A stretch of 64,000 nt of DNA, from NCBI RefSeq assembly GCF_000687915.1, contig NZ_JHZY01000004.1, forward strand, positions 193,501-257,500, given 5' to 3'. The stretch comes from Leeuwenhoekiella sp. MAR_2009_132. Its GTDB lineage: Bacteria; Bacteroidota; Bacteroidia; Flavobacteriales; Flavobacteriaceae. This document shows positions 63,177-64,000 of this stretch, piece after piece; positions within the stretch are counted from its first letter, which is position 1, and the number at the start of each line of letters is the position of its first letter. The notes under the pieces were generated by a model, which was not told where the DNA came from, searched no databases, and saw nothing but the letters and a program-made list of their open reading frames with translations. Position numbers and translations under genes: made by a program.

Positions 63177-63186
63177 TACTATATGG
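63177..63186. promoter_or_regulatory. Direct repeat TACTATATGG, copy 2
   Basis: Second copy, 59 bases upstream of the regulator's ATG; wider matches (GTG-x-TACTATATGG-x-A) are shared with copy 1. Confidence 0.5.
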
Positions 63187-63244
63187 AAATTAGACTCTCT
63201 TTACATCTTATTAAGCTGAAAATTAACCTAACGCACTCCCTAGT

Positions 63245-64000
63245 ATGCTAAGCGATAAAACAATCTACATACGCGATCTTGCAAATTGCCCTCCTTCCTA
63301 TTTAGATGACCCCGGAAGACGTGAGTTTTTTGAAATTGTATGGTTGAATAATGAGGAAGCGCTACACGAGCCACAGCACGATTTTCAAACCTTACGAGGC
63401 GATTGGATTTATTTGATTCCGCCTTACCGTGTACACCAACTCAATAAAGCGGGTAAAAAAGGAGTACTTATTTCGTTTAAGCAAGAACTCCTTGAAGATG
63501 ACCTAAAGGAATTTTTACTGGATGTTTTTAGAATGTTTAATATTCAGGGGGAGTTTTCCTGTCTTCAGGTTACAGATGAAAGTGAGAAAGGTCTTCTGGC
63601 GATTTACAATTTGATGAACGAAGAATACAGTCAGGATGAAGTAAATCTCATTATGATTAAAGCGCTTCTCAAGGTTTTTCTACTGAAATTAATTCAGTTA
63701 AAAGAACAGCATTTTACCCTGCAAGATATTAATGAAAAACGCATTTATGAGTTTATGATGCTCATCGAACTCAATTTTTTTGAAGAGCGTAAAGCAGCTT
63801 TTTACGCAAACAAGCTCGATATGAGTACCAAGCGACTCAACCAAATATTGAAAGAAAAACTCGATAAAACGGCTGTTCAATTAATACACGATCGGGTTAT
63901 TCTTGAAGCGAAACGCCAAATCATTCACAGCGAAAATACCATTAAAGAAATCGCTTACAATCTACAATTTAAAGACCCGTCCTATTTTAGTCGGTTTTTT
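63245..64000 (+). CDS. AraC-family transcriptional regulator (3' partial)
   Basis: Open from ATG 63245 to the window end, 252 residues so far. The N-terminal part (MLSDKTIYIRDLANCPP, FFEIVWLNNEEALH, GDWIYLIPPYRVHQL) is an AraC-type ligand-binding cupin-like domain. From about residue 180 the DNA-binding domain starts: AFYANKLDMSTKRLNQILKEKLDKTAVQLIHDRVILEAKRQI holds the first helix-turn-helix, and TIKEIAYNLQFKDPSYFSRFF begins the second, cut by the window end. It is divergent from hxlB-hxlA and probably senses a signal related to formaldehyde or its source, which is inference from position. Confidence 0.9.
   Translation, partial: MLSDKTIYIRDLANCPPSYLDDPGRREFFEIVWLNNEEALHEPQHDFQTLRGDWIYLIPPYRVHQLNKAGKKGVLISFKQELLEDDLKEFLLDVFRMFNIQGEFSCLQVTDESEKGLLAIYNLMNEEYSQDEVNLIMIKALLKVFLLKLIQLKEQHFTLQDINEKRIYEFMMLIELNFFEERKAAFYANKLDMSTKRLNQILKEKLDKTAVQLIHDRVILEAKRQIIHSENTIKEIAYNLQFKDPSYFSRFF

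Overview
The window is a chromosome segment of a member of the Bacteroidota, almost certainly family Flavobacteriaceae. The signs are -7 boxes of the form TAnnTTTG (for example upstream of the tmRNA and tRNA-His genes), A-rich leaders in place of Shine-Dalgarno sites, a moderately AT-rich genome, many lipoproteins and outer-membrane barrels, the bacillithiol enzyme BshB1, and a tmRNA tag reading GENNYAMAA. A BCCT osmolyte transporter would suit a marine or saline habitat. The genus cannot be fixed from the sequence alone.

Layout. 1-5.8 kb: end of a DUF2490 barrel gene, a PiT-type transporter, a GNAT enzyme, katG and a small barrel protein. 5.8-8.35 kb: three AT-rich genes, each bracketed by its own inverted repeat (GTT...AAC) and separated by 118-125 nt foldable spacers; this resembles an integron cassette array without an integrase. 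8.4-22 kb: a secreted esterase that has lost an obvious start codon, tRNA-His, bshB1, a trans-sulfuration enzyme, GNAT, metallo-beta-lactamase-fold and lactonase lipoproteins, a YtcJ-type amidohydrolase, and a TonB-receptor-like barrel next to a 1,000-residue TPR protein. 22.2-31.8 kb: ftsE, then a surface-polysaccharide cluster (two GT2, two GT4-like transferases, FdtA-like cupin, acyltransferase, Wzx-like flippase, FdtB-like aminotransferase, FemAB/GNAT protein). 32-36.8 kb: typA, a 760-bp non-coding stretch with a long palindrome, kdsA and a hydrolase. 37-41.2 kb: porin-BCCT-universal stress protein operon. 41.2-47.2 kb: a winged-helix regulator operon and creD sharing one operator, DUF1361/DUF2809 membrane proteins, a saccharopine-dehydrogenase-like enzyme and a GIN-domain protein.

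47.2-60 kb is the defence region. The ssrA (tmRNA) gene is followed by further tandem copies (154-bp period) of its own 3' end plus terminator. After a small esterase comes a four-gene type I restriction-modification operon on the minus strand: hsdM-hsdS-X-hsdR. Gene X (1,484 aa) joins an N-terminal sacsin/NO VEIN-like GHKL ATPase to a C-terminal DUF3883-like domain with a possible PD-(D/E)XK motif. It is packed between hsdS and hsdR with a 2-nt gap and an 11-nt overlap. I consider this composite system the most interesting feature of the window.

60-64 kb: a secreted barrel-like protein, hxlA and hxlB (ribulose monophosphate formaldehyde fixation), and a divergent AraC-type regulator that runs off the window end, with a 10-bp direct repeat in the shared promoter region.

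No rRNA, CRISPR array, transposase, integrase or phage gene was found.
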